Shown here piece after piece: positions 32,893-44,716 of a stretch of 64,000 nt of DNA (the stretch's first letter is position 1; each line of letters begins with the position of its first letter). The translations under genes and the position numbers were made by a program. The stretch covers positions 100,171,001 through 100,235,000 of the forward strand of contig NC_134141.1 of NCBI RefSeq assembly GCF_033958435.1, written 5' to 3'. The DNA comes from Carettochelys insculpta (lineage: Eukaryota; Chordata; Testudines; Carettochelyidae). Under the pieces are notes generated by a model. The model was not told the origin of the DNA, did no database searches, and saw nothing but the letters and a program-made list of their open reading frames with translations.

Positions 32893-34999
32893 ATTATACC
32901 AACATTTAAGGTTCTGTTTTAGACTAGGAAGATCTGAGTTCAATCCTTACCACCGCTGTGAAGTTTTGAGTTGCCCTAATGTGCAACATAGCAACGAGCA
33001 TGGAGTTTAAGTTAGCAACACATTGATTACAATATGTTTGGTTTTTACCAAATTATGTTTCTTCAGAGTCGCTCCTACCTAAAGTTTCACACCAAGAAAA
33101 CTGAGTCAGAATACAATAGCCTGTGAAACCAAGGACTAGATGAATAATAGTAATACTTGGGCTTCTTTAGCACTTTTTATCTCATCCTCACAAACATAGA
33201 TCATTAAGTAATGAAGCTTCACAATGTGCCCCTTAGGTAAATAAGAAGTATATTGAAATGACTGCACCCCACATTGGGATGCAATATGACAAGTCTACCA
33301 CCACTATGCAACTCTCTGTGACAGGAAGGGCAGAAGAATGATATACCCATACAAGACTTGTGGAGGAGTTTTGGTCAGCAGAAGACATAAGACAACAGGT
33401 GAAATTAGTCCAGGGCAGCAGGGTTTACACTTCCAGCCTATAACATATTAAAACAATACTTCCAGGATCACAATGCTCTGTAAAAATGTGTTGGACTATT
33501 TCAGGCTTAATACCGCCTCAGAGAGAAGAGCACACTCTAGTGAGTCACCTACATGATGGCCTGCAGCTTTTAGAGCATTGATATTCACAGGTTTGATCCA
33601 GCTGGCTTGAGGTACTTACTGGACTGCGTGGCAGATTTAGCTTGTGCTTTTTAAAAAGATTCTTTAACTTGTAGTGTGAAATAAATAAATAAGAAAATCA
33701 TAATGAAGTCTAGAAGATTGTTCACCTGGACACCACTGGCCTGTCTACCCTGCCTGGAAAGCACTAAACACCACACCCTCTTTTGCAGGGCTTCAGTTTT
33801 ATTTCTTCAAAATAAAAAGAGCCCAATATATGTTCCACACGTAAACCTATTTGTCCACTTCATCCAAGGTCTCGTAGGCAAGAATGTCTCTTCTCGTGGC
33901 ATCTGTTCCATACTCTTCCTATAGGCCATATGTCTGGGTGCCCAAAACCAGTCATAGGAGTCAGCCTTCTGAACCCTTTATAGGCATCACCTGACTTCCT
34001 TCCAGTTCAGTCTGATAATCTATACCTCTGCCAGATCCAAAAAGCTATTTGAAAAGGGGCTCTGCCTCAGAACAGGGCTAGCTGTCCCCACACCCCCAAC
34101 CTCCTAAGGAGCAGGCCACTCTTTTACAATACACAGCACAAACCAGGACAAGTAGAGGTTGATCATATTTTTAGAGAAACCTAAAAGCACCAAGAATCCC
34201 CCACTTCAAGAATCCTCCACTTTCAAAGTGAGATGGTAAAGCTGATGCAATCAAATGAAATAACAACTTATACTGAAATAATTGCTTTACCAGCACCAAG
34301 GTTACAGCATCTGTCAGGTGCTTGTTAATACTGAAAAGAGTGCTACATAACCTCAACATCTGTCATTATAATTCATTCCAGACACTGGTTCGGAAATGTG
34401 ATCTGTTAGTTCATGAATGTTGTACAAGTTAGATTCAGTTATGCATTTTCCCCTCTGTTTGTGGTGATACACATGAGGATTTTTTTTCAATGCTACAAAA
34501 GATCACGAATCTTGCATTGTGAGCTACTGTAGAGTACTCCCCGGATGCAGCACTGAAATGCAGTCTGTGCTGGATTTTCTATTTACTTTAGTTTCAAACA
34601 AATGAACGTTTAATTGGAATTAAATATTTCATAATTCAAAACATTGTGTACATTTAGGCCTTTCCTGGACTTCTGGTGAGGGTTTGGACACCCAAGGAGT
34701 GCACAAGCATTCTCAAATCCTTCTTAAAACACTCAGCTCTCAGTTGTGTACCTATGTTATACTGACTAAGTGCAGGCTCTAAATAACTAGTCAGAAAGAA
34801 TCTTCAACACTTATCTTAGAGAGTACCGGACATGGTTAGAAAAAGTAAAGAAGTGCAGCTGATTCTGAGAATGAGAGTCACTGAGGAGTCCAAGAGTGAC
34901 TGATGGAGCTGGACAATCATGACCCCCAAAGTGGATGGCACACACTGATTCTATATTGAGTTTTGTAAAGCTAAGTCCATCACAAAGGTTGAAGGATCT
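32893..34999. other. Non-coding, nothing recognised
   Basis: AT-rich; no gene or repeat recognised with confidence. Confidence 0.5.
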
Positions 35000-35204
35000 G
35001 GGGGAGGGATTGCTCAGTGGTTTGAGCACTTGCCTGCTAAACCCCTGGTTATGAGCTCAGTCCTTGAGGGGACTGCTTAAGGATCTGGGGCAAAATAGAT
35101 TTGGAAAAAAAAAAAGGGAGGGTGCTTGGCCCTGTCAAGAGGGCAGGGGACTGGACTTGATGACCTCCTGAGGTCTCTTCTAGGTCTCTGAGATGTGTAT
35201 CTCC
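35000..35204 (+). mobile_element. tRNA-derived SINE (turtle Cry type)
   Basis: Best copy in the window: 'gggggagggattgctcagtg', 'tgctcagtggtttgagc' (A box), 'cctgctaaacccctggttat', 'ggttatgagctcagtcc' (B box), 'ggatctggggcaaaatagat', an A-run, 'gggcaggggactggacttga' and the tail 'gaggtctcttctaggtctct'. Confidence 0.9.
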
Positions 35205-35974
35205 ATGTTTACTCAATGCCTCAGTTTGAGGAGCTGTTAAGAGTAAGTAGGCCTGGAACAATATGTCATCACAATGGATCTCACAAAAGGCTATGGGCAA
35301 ATCCAAGTCTCTATTCTTTGCAGAGAAGATCACAACCTCTTTCTCACTTCCACTTTAAAAACATGCTATTTGACTAGCTGCAGTTACCTTCCATCACCTA
35401 ATACATCAAATCATCAACCCCATCTGCAATAACACTGTGGCTTATCTTGAAGACATTGCAATCTATAGCCATATATAGGAAGACCACCTCCATCACATAA
35501 GAGCAATATTGACTTTATTAAAAGATTAGCCTCACAGTTAACCTAGCTGAGTGCAAGCTGGCCATGACAGAAGTGATTTGTGTAGGGTATCAGACACAAG
35601 AAGGTCTCATGAAACAGGCAAGAGATTACTGGATGGATTGAAGCCCTGTCCGGAAGACAACTACACTGCTTTCTGGGCCATGCATTATCATTACTGCTAG
35701 TTCAGTCTCAATTTTTCATTAACAGCAGCACCTCTGTCTGCTCTGCCAAAGGGCAATGACACCAAAAATGCTCAGTGGGAGAAGCAGTGCATTGAAGCTC
35801 TTAACAACCTGAGCCAAGCTCCAGACCTCACCAGCCAGAGTTCTCTTGTGAGTGCACTCTTTACCTGGAGACATCTGACATGGGCCTGGCAGTTGTGCTA
35901 TCTCAAAATTTTGAAGCAGGAGTGGGCAATAAAAGAGTGGCTGTTCACCATAGTTGGCCTCTGGCAGGGTGCAG
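35205..35974. other. Non-coding, nothing recognised
   Basis: No feature recognised. Confidence 0.45.
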
Positions 35975-36180
35975 CCACTATATTTACCTGCACCTCCAAA
36001 GGTTTAGATGATTGCAGCTCCCATTGGTTGTGGATCACCATTTCTAGGCAATGGGAACTGCAGGAAACAGCACAGTCTGGAACACAACTTCCTGCAGGTC
36101 CAAGTGGCCAGGAATGGCACTCCACAGCCAACAGGAGTTGCAATCACCTGTACCTGCAGAAGCACAAGTAAATACAGTGG
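35975..36180. mobile_element. 206-bp imperfect palindrome, probable hAT-type fold-back MITE
   Basis: Left arm begins CCACTATATTTACCTGCACC and the reverse complement of the right end begins CCACTGTATTTACTTGTGC. The arms stay alignable for about 80 bp, including 'gattgcagctcccattggtt' against 'gattgcaactcctgttggct'. Open frames on both strands reflect this symmetry. Target duplications were not identified. Confidence 0.65.
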
Positions 36181-36367
36181 ACACTATCATAAGAACACTA
36201 ACGTGGATGAACCTGTGATTTGAACCAGTATGGCCATTTTTTATGTTTTTATGCACTTGTAAGCTTTCAGGAGAATATGCCAGATACCAGCACATAGTCA
36301 GTGAGCTAGAATACTTCTTAGATAGAGTGTAGCCACTGTAAAGGCGCATGATCTGTAACTAGAGAGA

Positions 36368-36418
36368 AAATAAATCTGTTAGTCTATAAAGTGCCACAGG
36401 ACTCTTCATTGCTCGTGA
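36368..36418 (+). mobile_element. Penelope-like element tail, short fragment
   Basis: 'aaatctgttagtctataaag' and 'tgccacaggactcttcattg' match the central part of the PLE tail. Confidence 0.7.
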
Positions 36419-36883
36419 ATGAGAACTCCCTACAGAAGTCTGGCCTGGTAAGGTCAGGTGATTGGTTCAACTGTGCCTTCAGAGACAACCAACAATCAAT
36501 GTAGAGCTTCAGTGTCTGAATAGCAAACTTACAGTTCTTCAGCTACTTCAGAAATCAGGCAGCATCTCCTTTCCATTTTTCATTCATTTCCTTTTGTGTA
36601 ATGGGGGGGTTATTCTACATGCTCATGGACAAACATTCAGTTGTTTGCTTTCTTTTCAGTTTGCTTTAGAGATAACTAGAATTAATGATGATGTTAAACA
36701 CAATTTACACCAAAATACCCTGTGCTGATAATGTGAGAAAAGAAAGAGAGCCAGCTGAGGAAATACCAAGGTCAAGAGTTTTAACAGAGGAGTGATTGGT
36801 TCATACTAATGTAGTACCCAGAGGCACTGAGACCTCATCTGGGGTGAGTGAAAGCTCTGCTCTACAGCCTTAGCTGAAAGCCA
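36419..36883. other. Non-coding, nothing recognised
   Basis: No feature recognised. Confidence 0.45.
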
Positions 36884-36958
36884 GCTAGCCTTTAGCTCAT
36901 GTGGTACAGTGCAGGGCTTCTAAACCCTATGCTCACAGGTTCTATCCCTAGGGCTAGC
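36884..36958 (+). mobile_element. tRNA-like sequence: SINE head or tRNA pseudogene
   Basis: 75 nt with a perfect 7-bp acceptor stem (GCTAGCC with GGCTAGC), an A-box region 'tttagctcatgtggta', an AGGG/CCCT anticodon-like stem with an 8-nt loop, and a T arm AGG-TTCTATC-CCT. The oversized anticodon loop and weak D arm argue against a functional tRNA. Confidence 0.5.
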
Positions 36959-37050
36959 AACCCATATCTATTGGCGTTATACTACCTTTTGGCCATTTAA
37001 ATGAAGCCCTAGGAATCTACTGCCCAGTTGTGCAGAATAGTAGAAACAGA

Positions 37051-37268
37051 GGCTGCATCTACACTTACCTTGAATATCAAGGGCTGCTACACAATCTTAG
37101 GTACATCAATTGCATTCCAAAAATCGATTTAACGGCCATTGATATTCATCTCTGTCCTCACTGCAGAATGCCTATGGGAGTGCTCCTCCTGTCGGCATTC
37201 CTTAATCCTTGCCAGTTCACAAGGAGTTCCCAGGCATTTGATCTTCCACAGTGCAAGTAGACCCAGCC
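37051..37268. mobile_element. 218-bp Harbinger-type MITE sharing the terminus of the 42289 element
   Basis: Left end GGCTGCATCTACACT is identical over 15 bp to the left end of the autonomous-type element at 42289. The right end (reverse complement) is GGCTGGGTCTACTTGC. AGA flanks both sides (37048-37050, 37269-37271). Confidence 0.75.
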
Positions 37269-37489
37269 AGACTCAGACAACCTAAAGTCAAGTGAATGGG
37301 AGTATGCCTAATGACTACAGAGTGCAAACAGTGAATTTCTTACTGAGAAGCAATGTTAACATATTGCCACCTATCTTTCACTGAATATTTTTTCTTCCAC
37401 ACCTGTAGAATATAGAGAGACATGAGCTATGAAAACAATACCCTTCTGCGGCTGAAAATAAAAAAAACTGGAATGTCGTGTGCAATTCT

Positions 37490-37880
37490 CATCAGCCTGT
37501 CTCAAAAGGGTTCAATGGATCGACACTGGATTAGGAAAAAGTGGTGAAAAGGCTGAGAGGCATGAAATGGGGATTTGTACTAAGAGACCTTGAAAAACTT
37601 GTTATTTGAGGTAGGACACAAATAAGAGGAGACATGACAGAACTAGGACAATATTGAATAACAAAAGGAAGTAAATCAGGAACCCATTCTACCTCTTTTT
37701 GTAGTACAAGAAGAAGAGGGAATGTTCAATAATGCTGAAATGCAATAAATTCAAAATAGATAAAAGAATACCTTTCGACACAACACATACTTATGGATTC
37801 TCACTGCCACAAGATAGCACTAAGACGGAGAGCTCAGTAGGAGTCACACAAGGCTTGATATGTACACGGAGAATGGTTAC
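37490..37880 (+). pseudogene. Divergent LINE C-terminal region (CR1/L3-like)
   Basis: Text such as 'aagaggagacatgacagaac', 'acaaaaggaagtaaat', 'caagaagaagaggg' and 'tttcgacacaacacatac' follows the order of the LINE C-terminal and 3' UTR blocks seen reversed at 28200-28479. Very diverged, no open frame. Confidence 0.5.
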
Positions 37881-38466
37881 TTTTTAATGTAATGTAACTG
37901 TAAATATTAAACAACAAAAGAATCCCTCATTGTTCAAAGCATGAACTGTAACTGAAGGGATTATGGAGACAATTTCAATGTAGGAAGTTTATCCCATAAC
38001 TCAGTGTCAAAACTACTGTCCTGATCCACTATGATCATTCTTATGCTTCATCTATAGAATGTACCATGTGCTAATTCATTAACTATGAACAGAAGTAGTG
38101 GAGATCTCCTACAGAGAGGAAGCCCACAGTGTATTTATGTCTAGCCATCTTTATTATTTATCAACACCTGTCAGTGTATGGAGTACTGTACAATACATAG
38201 AGAAAACCATAATCCCTGCAATCTGAGATCTGTGAACAAAATTGGAAACAATACAGTTCAGACCATAAGATCAGAAGACAAGAAATGTAAAATCCAGTCT
38301 CAAAATGGTACAAATATGCTTGAGGTTACACAGCCCTGTCACAAGGAGGATAGCAAAACTACCAGCTAGAATGGAGAACTAATCAGCAGTGATAGTTTGA
38401 AGAAAAAGCATCATTTGATTTCACCATATTGGGTTTTAACAGCAAGTGGAACATCAAGGAAGACAG
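37881..38466. other. Non-coding, nothing recognised
   Basis: No feature recognised. Confidence 0.45.
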
Positions 38467-38469
38467 TTT

Positions 38470-38692
38470 GGCCGTGTCTACACTAGACCCAAACTTTGAA
38501 ATGGCCACGCAAATGGCCATTTCGAAGTTTACTAATGAAGCGCTGAAATGCATATTCAGCACTTCATTAGCATGTGGGCGACCGCGGCACTTCAAAATTG
38601 GCGCGCCTTGCCGCCGCGCGGCTCATCCCGACGGGGCTCCTTTTCAAAAGGACCCCGCCTACTTCCAAGTCCCCTTATTCCCATCAGCTGAT
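38470..38692. mobile_element. Half copy of the fold-back MITE family
   Basis: Starts GGCCGTGTCTACACTAGACC and aligns with the left half of 18056-18491, including 'gcttcattagcatg' and 'cgacggggctccttttc', up to 'ccccttattcccatcagctg' at the palindrome centre. The mirror half and the second terminus are absent. Confidence 0.85.
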
Positions 38693-41600
38693 TCTGAAGC
38701 AGCAGTCAGAGGGGTATACAGAATCTACTAAAATCAATAGAATATGCAACCTAGGAAAATGGAGGGACCAGATTCGTTGGAAGGAGTTAGTTGACTGAGC
38801 AGGGTGAGAAATAAGGAGGGGTCATATCACTTTTACTTTCATATTTCCTTTAATTTGTTTTTAATTCTTCATGCTAGTGGACCTAACTCCAGACAAAACA
38901 AATTCAAAAAATATTGCAAGCTCTGAGCAGATACATTTCCATTAATTCCTTTCAAAAGCTGACCAGCACTTTTCTGGGAACAGGTTACTGAATTACTAGT
39001 GGTTCTCTGTTGATGTTCAGTAATCCACCTGGCTCAGGTGTTTCAATATATGCTCATCTATGGTATTTAAATATGGAATCATAGCACACAATGCTGCATC
39101 TCAAATTATACACTTACTGTGCAGAGTTTTTATCGTTATTGTTCTTTGACTGTACATCTGCGGGTCATTTATAATTTCTATACCTAGTTTCAATCCAGAC
39201 TTGCCAAAAATATTTATTATATAAACTAGGTCAGACCAAGCATAATTTAAATGATTTAACAGATGTTTTGTTAATATCAGTCACTGAGACAGCAAAACCC
39301 TCCATTAATGCATTATAATGCTAATGCTGATGCTGATGCTTCAATTTTCTTGTTTTTGATTTTCTAGTGAATGTGTATGGCATAAAACACATGCATTCTT
39401 CTGTCCTAAAGGGTTTTAGGATAGAGCACAATAGCCCTTTCACATTTTAAAAGTGATGATTAATCACTAAAATATATGGATGTTATGGTTGCATTTGATC
39501 AGCGTATTAGATTATAATTATGACTAAATACCTGATATCAGCACCTAACCAATAAAGATTTTGAGGTGTGTGTTAAAACAAATTATTATAACATAGCTCT
39601 GCTGAACACATAATATAGTAATACTAATTGGCTAATGTTAATAGATTACTTTGAAGTTAACTGTTAGCTAACTTTTACTAGTGCACTAAGTATTCTGGCA
39701 CTTATGCTTACAGGTCAAGATTTTTCAAAAATGCGTATCTAAAATAGATAACTAAGTCCACAGGTAAATGCCCAAATAATTGGCCTGATTTTCAAAAAAG
39801 CTGATTTAAAAGTATGAATACAGAAACCTAACGTTGGACATTTATTTTTTTGAAATATCTTGATCCTGCATAGAGCTGGTTGACTTTTTTGGATGAAAAT
39901 GGCCTTTTTGGAGAATGATGTTTTTCCTGCCAATTATTTTAAAATCATTTTCATGAAACAATATTTTGTTTCTTAAAAAATCAAAAGTATATTATTTATT
40001 TACTAAGCTTTCAGTACACATAACATTTCCATGATGTTTTCAATAAAATTAATAAATTGAAAAGGATTATGAAAAACATGGAACACTTCAAAGTGAAAAA
40101 AAAAGAATTTTTAATTGTTGCATTACAAGTTCCTTCAGTTGTAGACCAGCACTCTGTTCATGTTCTCTACAACTAAAAAGTTTAGTTCTGCTATGATGAT
40201 CAGAGACAGGCCTTTCCATTCAAAGAAGTCTGCACAAAATTCTCAGTGAAGGCAGAAAGAAATGATTTCCTGTCCTGTATTCTTAAAAGTTTAGAGACAA
40301 CGACAAAAAGACCTATTTCAATGCATTGTTAGACGTTAAGGGCTCAGCTGTAGGATGGGTTCTGAGGCTGCGCGTACTTTACAGGAAGCACTATCAGACT
40401 TTCTGTTACTAGCCACACTTGCCCTCCTCCATCTTGAAGGATTTGTTCTTAGGATAAAATTTGGCATACAAGATTATTTCTTTATGTAGAGCCCAATGCA
40501 TACTTGGCACTACGTGCTCAACCTAAGAATCTTTTTTCTTGTTTGAAACCATATTTGGCTTTATTATAAATATGTTCATCACAGGAAGCTGCATTGGTGG
40601 TTTTAAGTAGCAGAAGTGAACCCCACAATAGAAATCGATTTCAGTTGCTCTTACAACCAGACACGCACATCATACATCAAAGTTTTGATTTATAAATTAA
40701 AAGCTTTTCATATGATTACACTACAGGGGTACTCAAGCTCCACAAATCTGAGGAATGTGCTGGCCATTTGCCAGCAATCAGAGTACTGCACATCATTTGC
40801 ATGCATTGCTTATATACTGCCTTAATCAGACATAAATAACCACTATATTTTGCTTATACATGTATCTTCATTTACACTTTAACATAAATTGGTCATTGAT
40901 TGAGTTCACCAATAATTAAGCAGCCTCATCTTTACCCTGAGACACAGAGGGCAGGGAGCTGCCATATTTGACAACTGGGCTGGAATCTGAGTAAGGAGTA
41001 AAAAGGATGGTTGATCTGCTTTGTCCCTTCCACTCCATTGTTTCTCGTGCTTTCTGTTACGTCTTGTTGATTATCAGGAATTCTGAGGGCCTTGTGTTCC
41101 TGCTGACATTGCTGGAAGTTGCTAGTGTTTAGCACCTCTGACAATTCTCACTGAAGGGTATCAGGTAGCATATTCTATTTGCCTGTAAGGTACATGCACA
41201 TTTGTGGAGCTTTATAAATAAATCATAATTAATCCTAAAGGGAATTCACCTTTGTTTGGAGAGGTTGTATAAAAGCTGTGAGACACAAGTCCCATTTAAG
41301 CCCTATATAAATGTGCTGTGGTAACATAAAGTCCATGGCGAATGTGACTGGAACTGATGTGGGCTCAAGCAGTAATATAGGGATGCAAATTTCAAAGCCC
41401 CCAAATTCATCAGGGAAGGTGCTCGGATCAGAGAGGGGGTTGGTTTAGCAGGAGCCAGCTGGGAAAACCAAATGTGAGTTCTGACTGGTACTGAATTTCA
41501 GAGATGTTTAAGTCTGGTGTTATGGTTCAGGCTCTTCTGGCGTCTTTTACCCTCATCTTACTTTCTGATGTTTGCAGTGTCTCTCCAGAACCACTACAGC

Positions 41601-42285
41601 AAATTGTAAATTCCAGAAAGTAAAAACTCCTTGGTCAAAGAACAAAGAGGATTATATGTGCTGTCACAGACTGTTCACATACAAAGACATATGATATTTC
41701 CATCACAGGCCAAGCCAGAAATCATAAAATTAAGACAACACAAGAGAATCAAAATGTTTACTCGCACCCTGCTCTCTGACAGCTAACTGCATTAGGCCAA
41801 GGGTTGAAATGAAGGAAACGTAAGACACCCATTTTAATTACCTGGGGAGAGGAGATTTCAAAATGCTTCCTAGAATAAGTTGATCTTTCAAAAGCTTTCT
41901 ATAATTTACTGAGATATTTTTGTTCACGTTTTGGAGCAGGGGTCCCAACTGCAGACGGTGCTGCCTTAGTAGGCATTTCACTCGCAGCCATCACCATTTG
42001 AATATCCAGCAGGCTAAAGCCTTTTCTTTAAATTAAGCTTTACTTCTGATTTCTTGTAACCATTCTCTAACCATGGTTTTAGAATACTCTGTAGTTGGTG
42101 GGTTTGCTGAGGTACTTAATTTCTTCTCAAAAAATCACCAGCAATAAAAGCATTAGCAGCTGAGCAATGTTGGTGCAGGCAGGCAGCACTGAGGTGCTCT
42201 TCTCACAATGAATCGATGCAGAAGCAATTAAAAAGCCAGTGCAAATTCTAGTAATTCTGAGGACTCCAGAGAATTGTTAGCAATC
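38693..42285. other. Long AT-rich non-coding stretch
   Basis: 3.6 kb without any repeat family or gene that I recognise. Short TGATGC repeats near 39320-39340. The absence of repeats contrasts with the flanks. Confidence 0.5.
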
Positions 42286-42629
42286 TAAGGCTGCATCTAC
42301 ACTACAAGATAAATTTGATAGATAATAAAATGGAATGCTTAATCTCGATATCATGAATGCGCAAAAAGTATCCACAAAGCTTCTTGAAATTCGACCCACC
42401 TTTTGTCTGTGTTGAATCTCTGTGTCCCCATTGCCCCGGGCAAGTTCGACAGGATGAGCACTGCATTGTAGGTACCTATCCCACAGTGCCTTAGCCCTGG
42501 TTGCTTGTGGGCGTTTCATGTTGGAATCCCAGAATTCCAATCACTATCCCATAATTCACTGCATCAGTAACAGGGCGAAAAAAGAACTGGAGATCACGCC
42601 ATTTCCTGCTGCAGCATTCCAGCACACGC

Positions 42630-43913
42630 ATGGATCCACAAACGCTCCACATCATAGTACAGATCATTTCAGCAACCACAGCGGCTGTCACGCAATTTGT
42701 CCTTCAGTTCCAAAGCTCGATGGCGCTTGCCTATCCTAGTAGTGCTGCTGCTGCTGCTGATGATGATGGTGACGACGACGATGATGATGACGACGATGGT
42801 GTTTTAGAACAGCAATTGTGTCAACTGCGTACCAAGAATGCCAAGCTGGTGGCTGCCATGAGTGCATTGATGACAGTGGAGTGGCGTTTTTGGACTTGAG
42901 AGACCAGCACACACTGGTGGGATCACATTGTTTTGGAGTCCTGGGACAGTCAACAGTGGACGCAGAGCTTTTGCATGTGCAAGTCCACCTTTATGGAACT
43001 TTGTGATGCACTGGTGCCCACCCTGAAGCTCAGCAACACCAAAATGAGGCCAGCTTTAATGGTACAGAAGCAAGTGGCAATTGCACTATGGAAGTTTGCA
43101 ACCCCTGACATTTACCGGTCAGTGGCAAATCAGTTCAGTGTGGACGGATCTACAGTGGGATCCGTGTTGATGGAGGTGGCCCATGCAATCTTCTGGCATC
43201 TCCTCAGGAAGACTGTGACCCTGGGAGATGTACAGGCCATAGTGGATGGCTTTGCTGCCCAGGGCTTTCCTAACTGCAGTGGGACAATAGATAGCACGCA
43301 GATCCCCATCATGGCCCCAGCACACCTTGTGTCAGAGTATATTAATCAAAAGGGGTACTTCTCCATGGTCATGCAGGGGCTGGTAGATCACAAACGTCAT
43401 TTTACTGACATCAATGTTGGCTGGTCAGGGAGGGCTCACGACAGGCACATATTCTGAAATTCAGGACTGTACTGAAAGCTCCGGGATGGGACTTTTTTCC
43501 CTGATTGGAAAACCAATATTGACAATGTGGAGATGGCCATTGTTATATTCGTCAACCCTGCTTATCCTCCGCTTCCCTGCCTGATGAAACCCTACACAGG
43601 AGACCTAGACCCCAGCAAAGAAATCTTTAATTACAGATTAAGCAAGTGCAGAATGATTGTAGAATGTGCCCTTGGATGTTTGAAAGTGAGGTTGAGATGT
43701 TTATTAACTCATTTGGACATTTATGAAACTAATATCCCCACCATTTTTACAGTGTGCGCTATTTTTCACAACGTATGTGAATCAAGGCAGGAGAGTTTCC
43801 CATCTATACGGCATTCTGAAATAGAGACAATAGGCAGGGCTTACTCACAGCTGTCTACACTGCCATCCACCAGTACCCACATTCAGTCTTCAGCAATAAG
43901 GGTTGCTTTATAA
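42630..43913 (+). pseudogene. PIF/Harbinger transposase (HARBI1-like), three in-frame TGA codons
   Basis: A DDE-type nuclease that would cut and rejoin the ends of Harbinger elements. The frame is continuous for 427 codon positions with no indel; it is broken only by TGA at 42897, 43455 and 43473 (positions 90, 276, 282). Each sits where the surrounding family text suggests arginine, so CGA-to-TGA decay at CpG is likely. Order: N-terminal region with an Ala run (39-43) and an Asp run (44-56); a helix-rich region around FATPDIYRSVANQF, resembling the helix-turn-helix of this family; catalytic Asp in GTIDSTQIPIM (221), second Asp in AHDRHIF (271), Glu in MIVECALGCLK (345). All three acidic residues are present. 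The start ATG at 42630 gives the expected length; no earlier start was needed. Confidence 0.92.
42736..42800. repeat. GCT/GAT/GAC trinucleotide repeat inside the transposase
   Basis: Mixed (GCT)n, (GAT)n and (GAC)n units, in frame, encoding the Ala and Asp runs. Length kept a multiple of three. Confidence 0.9.
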
Positions 43914-44052
43914 AACAGCTTTATGAATGATCTGTAACTCACATCGTACCTATGTATGTTTCTACCATAATGCCAATAAATCAACCATGCTGTAATGAAT
44001 GCTCTTGTCTGGTGGGACAACGGAGTTTCACTGCTCCCCCTTCCCCGCCCAT

Positions 44053-44402
44053 TTCCCTCAGCCGCTCGTCTGCTGTGGACCAGGGAGTTTCATGGCCCAG
44101 CTGTGCCTTCAGCAGCACTCACCCTCCCACACACTGCCTGGTTCCCTCAGCCACATGTCTGCTAAGGACATGGGAGTATCACTGGGCATCTGTGCGTTCA
44201 GCAGCACTCACCTCCTCACACCTGCCCAGTTCCCTCAGCCACGTCTCCTGTGGACCTGGGAGTTTCACTGCCCAGCTGTGCCTTCAGCAGCACTCATCCT
44301 CATCCACACTGCCTGGTTCCCTCAGTCGCGTGTCTGCTGCAGACAAGGGAGTATCACTGGGCATCTGTACGTTTGGTGGTACTCACCCTCCCCCCACCCG
44401 CC
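44053..44402. repeat. Minisatellite, about 88 bp x 4, inside the Harbinger element
   Basis: Unit starts with TTCCCTCAG recur at 44053, 44142, 44230 and 44317 (spacing 89, 88, 87). Each unit contains 'gccttcagcagcactca' or a variant, a GGGAGT[T/A]TCA block and an 'actgcctggttcc'-like end. It lies 3' of the transposase frame, between the two convergent genes. Confidence 0.9.
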
Positions 44403-44609
44403 CATTTTGATTTGTGTTCCCCTACCCCCCGCCACACACATACGCTCCTGCAGGACAAGAAATCACACCCAGCTGAAAGGAATGATTTTATTTTGGGGTT
44501 AGGAGATATTTAATTGGATGGAAAAAGAAGACTTCTCAAGGGCGCTTGAATAGCTTTCTGCAATGTCCCTCAGGGCTGAAGTGGCAGGGTAGCCTTGCCC
44601 TCCCTCCCT

Positions 44610-44710
44610 GTGTGTGGGGACCCCAATGATGGGGTGTGGGTGGCCTCCCCTCAGGGGACTTGTTGCACGGACCCTGATGATGGGGGGTGGGGGGGAGGCC
44701 TCTCTTCAGG
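44610..44710. repeat. Two-copy direct repeat (about 60 bp) inside the Harbinger element
   Basis: Two versions of 'ggacccc.atgatggggtg' followed by 'ggcctcccctcaggggact', near 44619 and 44669. Confidence 0.75.
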
Positions 44711-44716
44711 GGACTC

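Noticed and set aside
36884..36958. Functional tRNA gene
   Set aside because: The anticodon loop is oversized and the D arm is poor despite a good acceptor stem.
42736..42800. GAT/GAC repeat as a stand-alone microsatellite outside any gene
   Set aside because: It lies in frame inside the Harbinger transposase and encodes its Asp run, so it is listed as part of that element.
44053..44402. CRISPR-like array
   Set aside because: The units are contiguous 88-bp tandem copies without unique spacers, in a vertebrate-type genome.
43952..44513. Three overlapping forward frames of 87-167 codons after the transposase
   Set aside because: They read through the 88-bp minisatellite; a unit length not divisible by three yields open text in several frames with the same repeated words.
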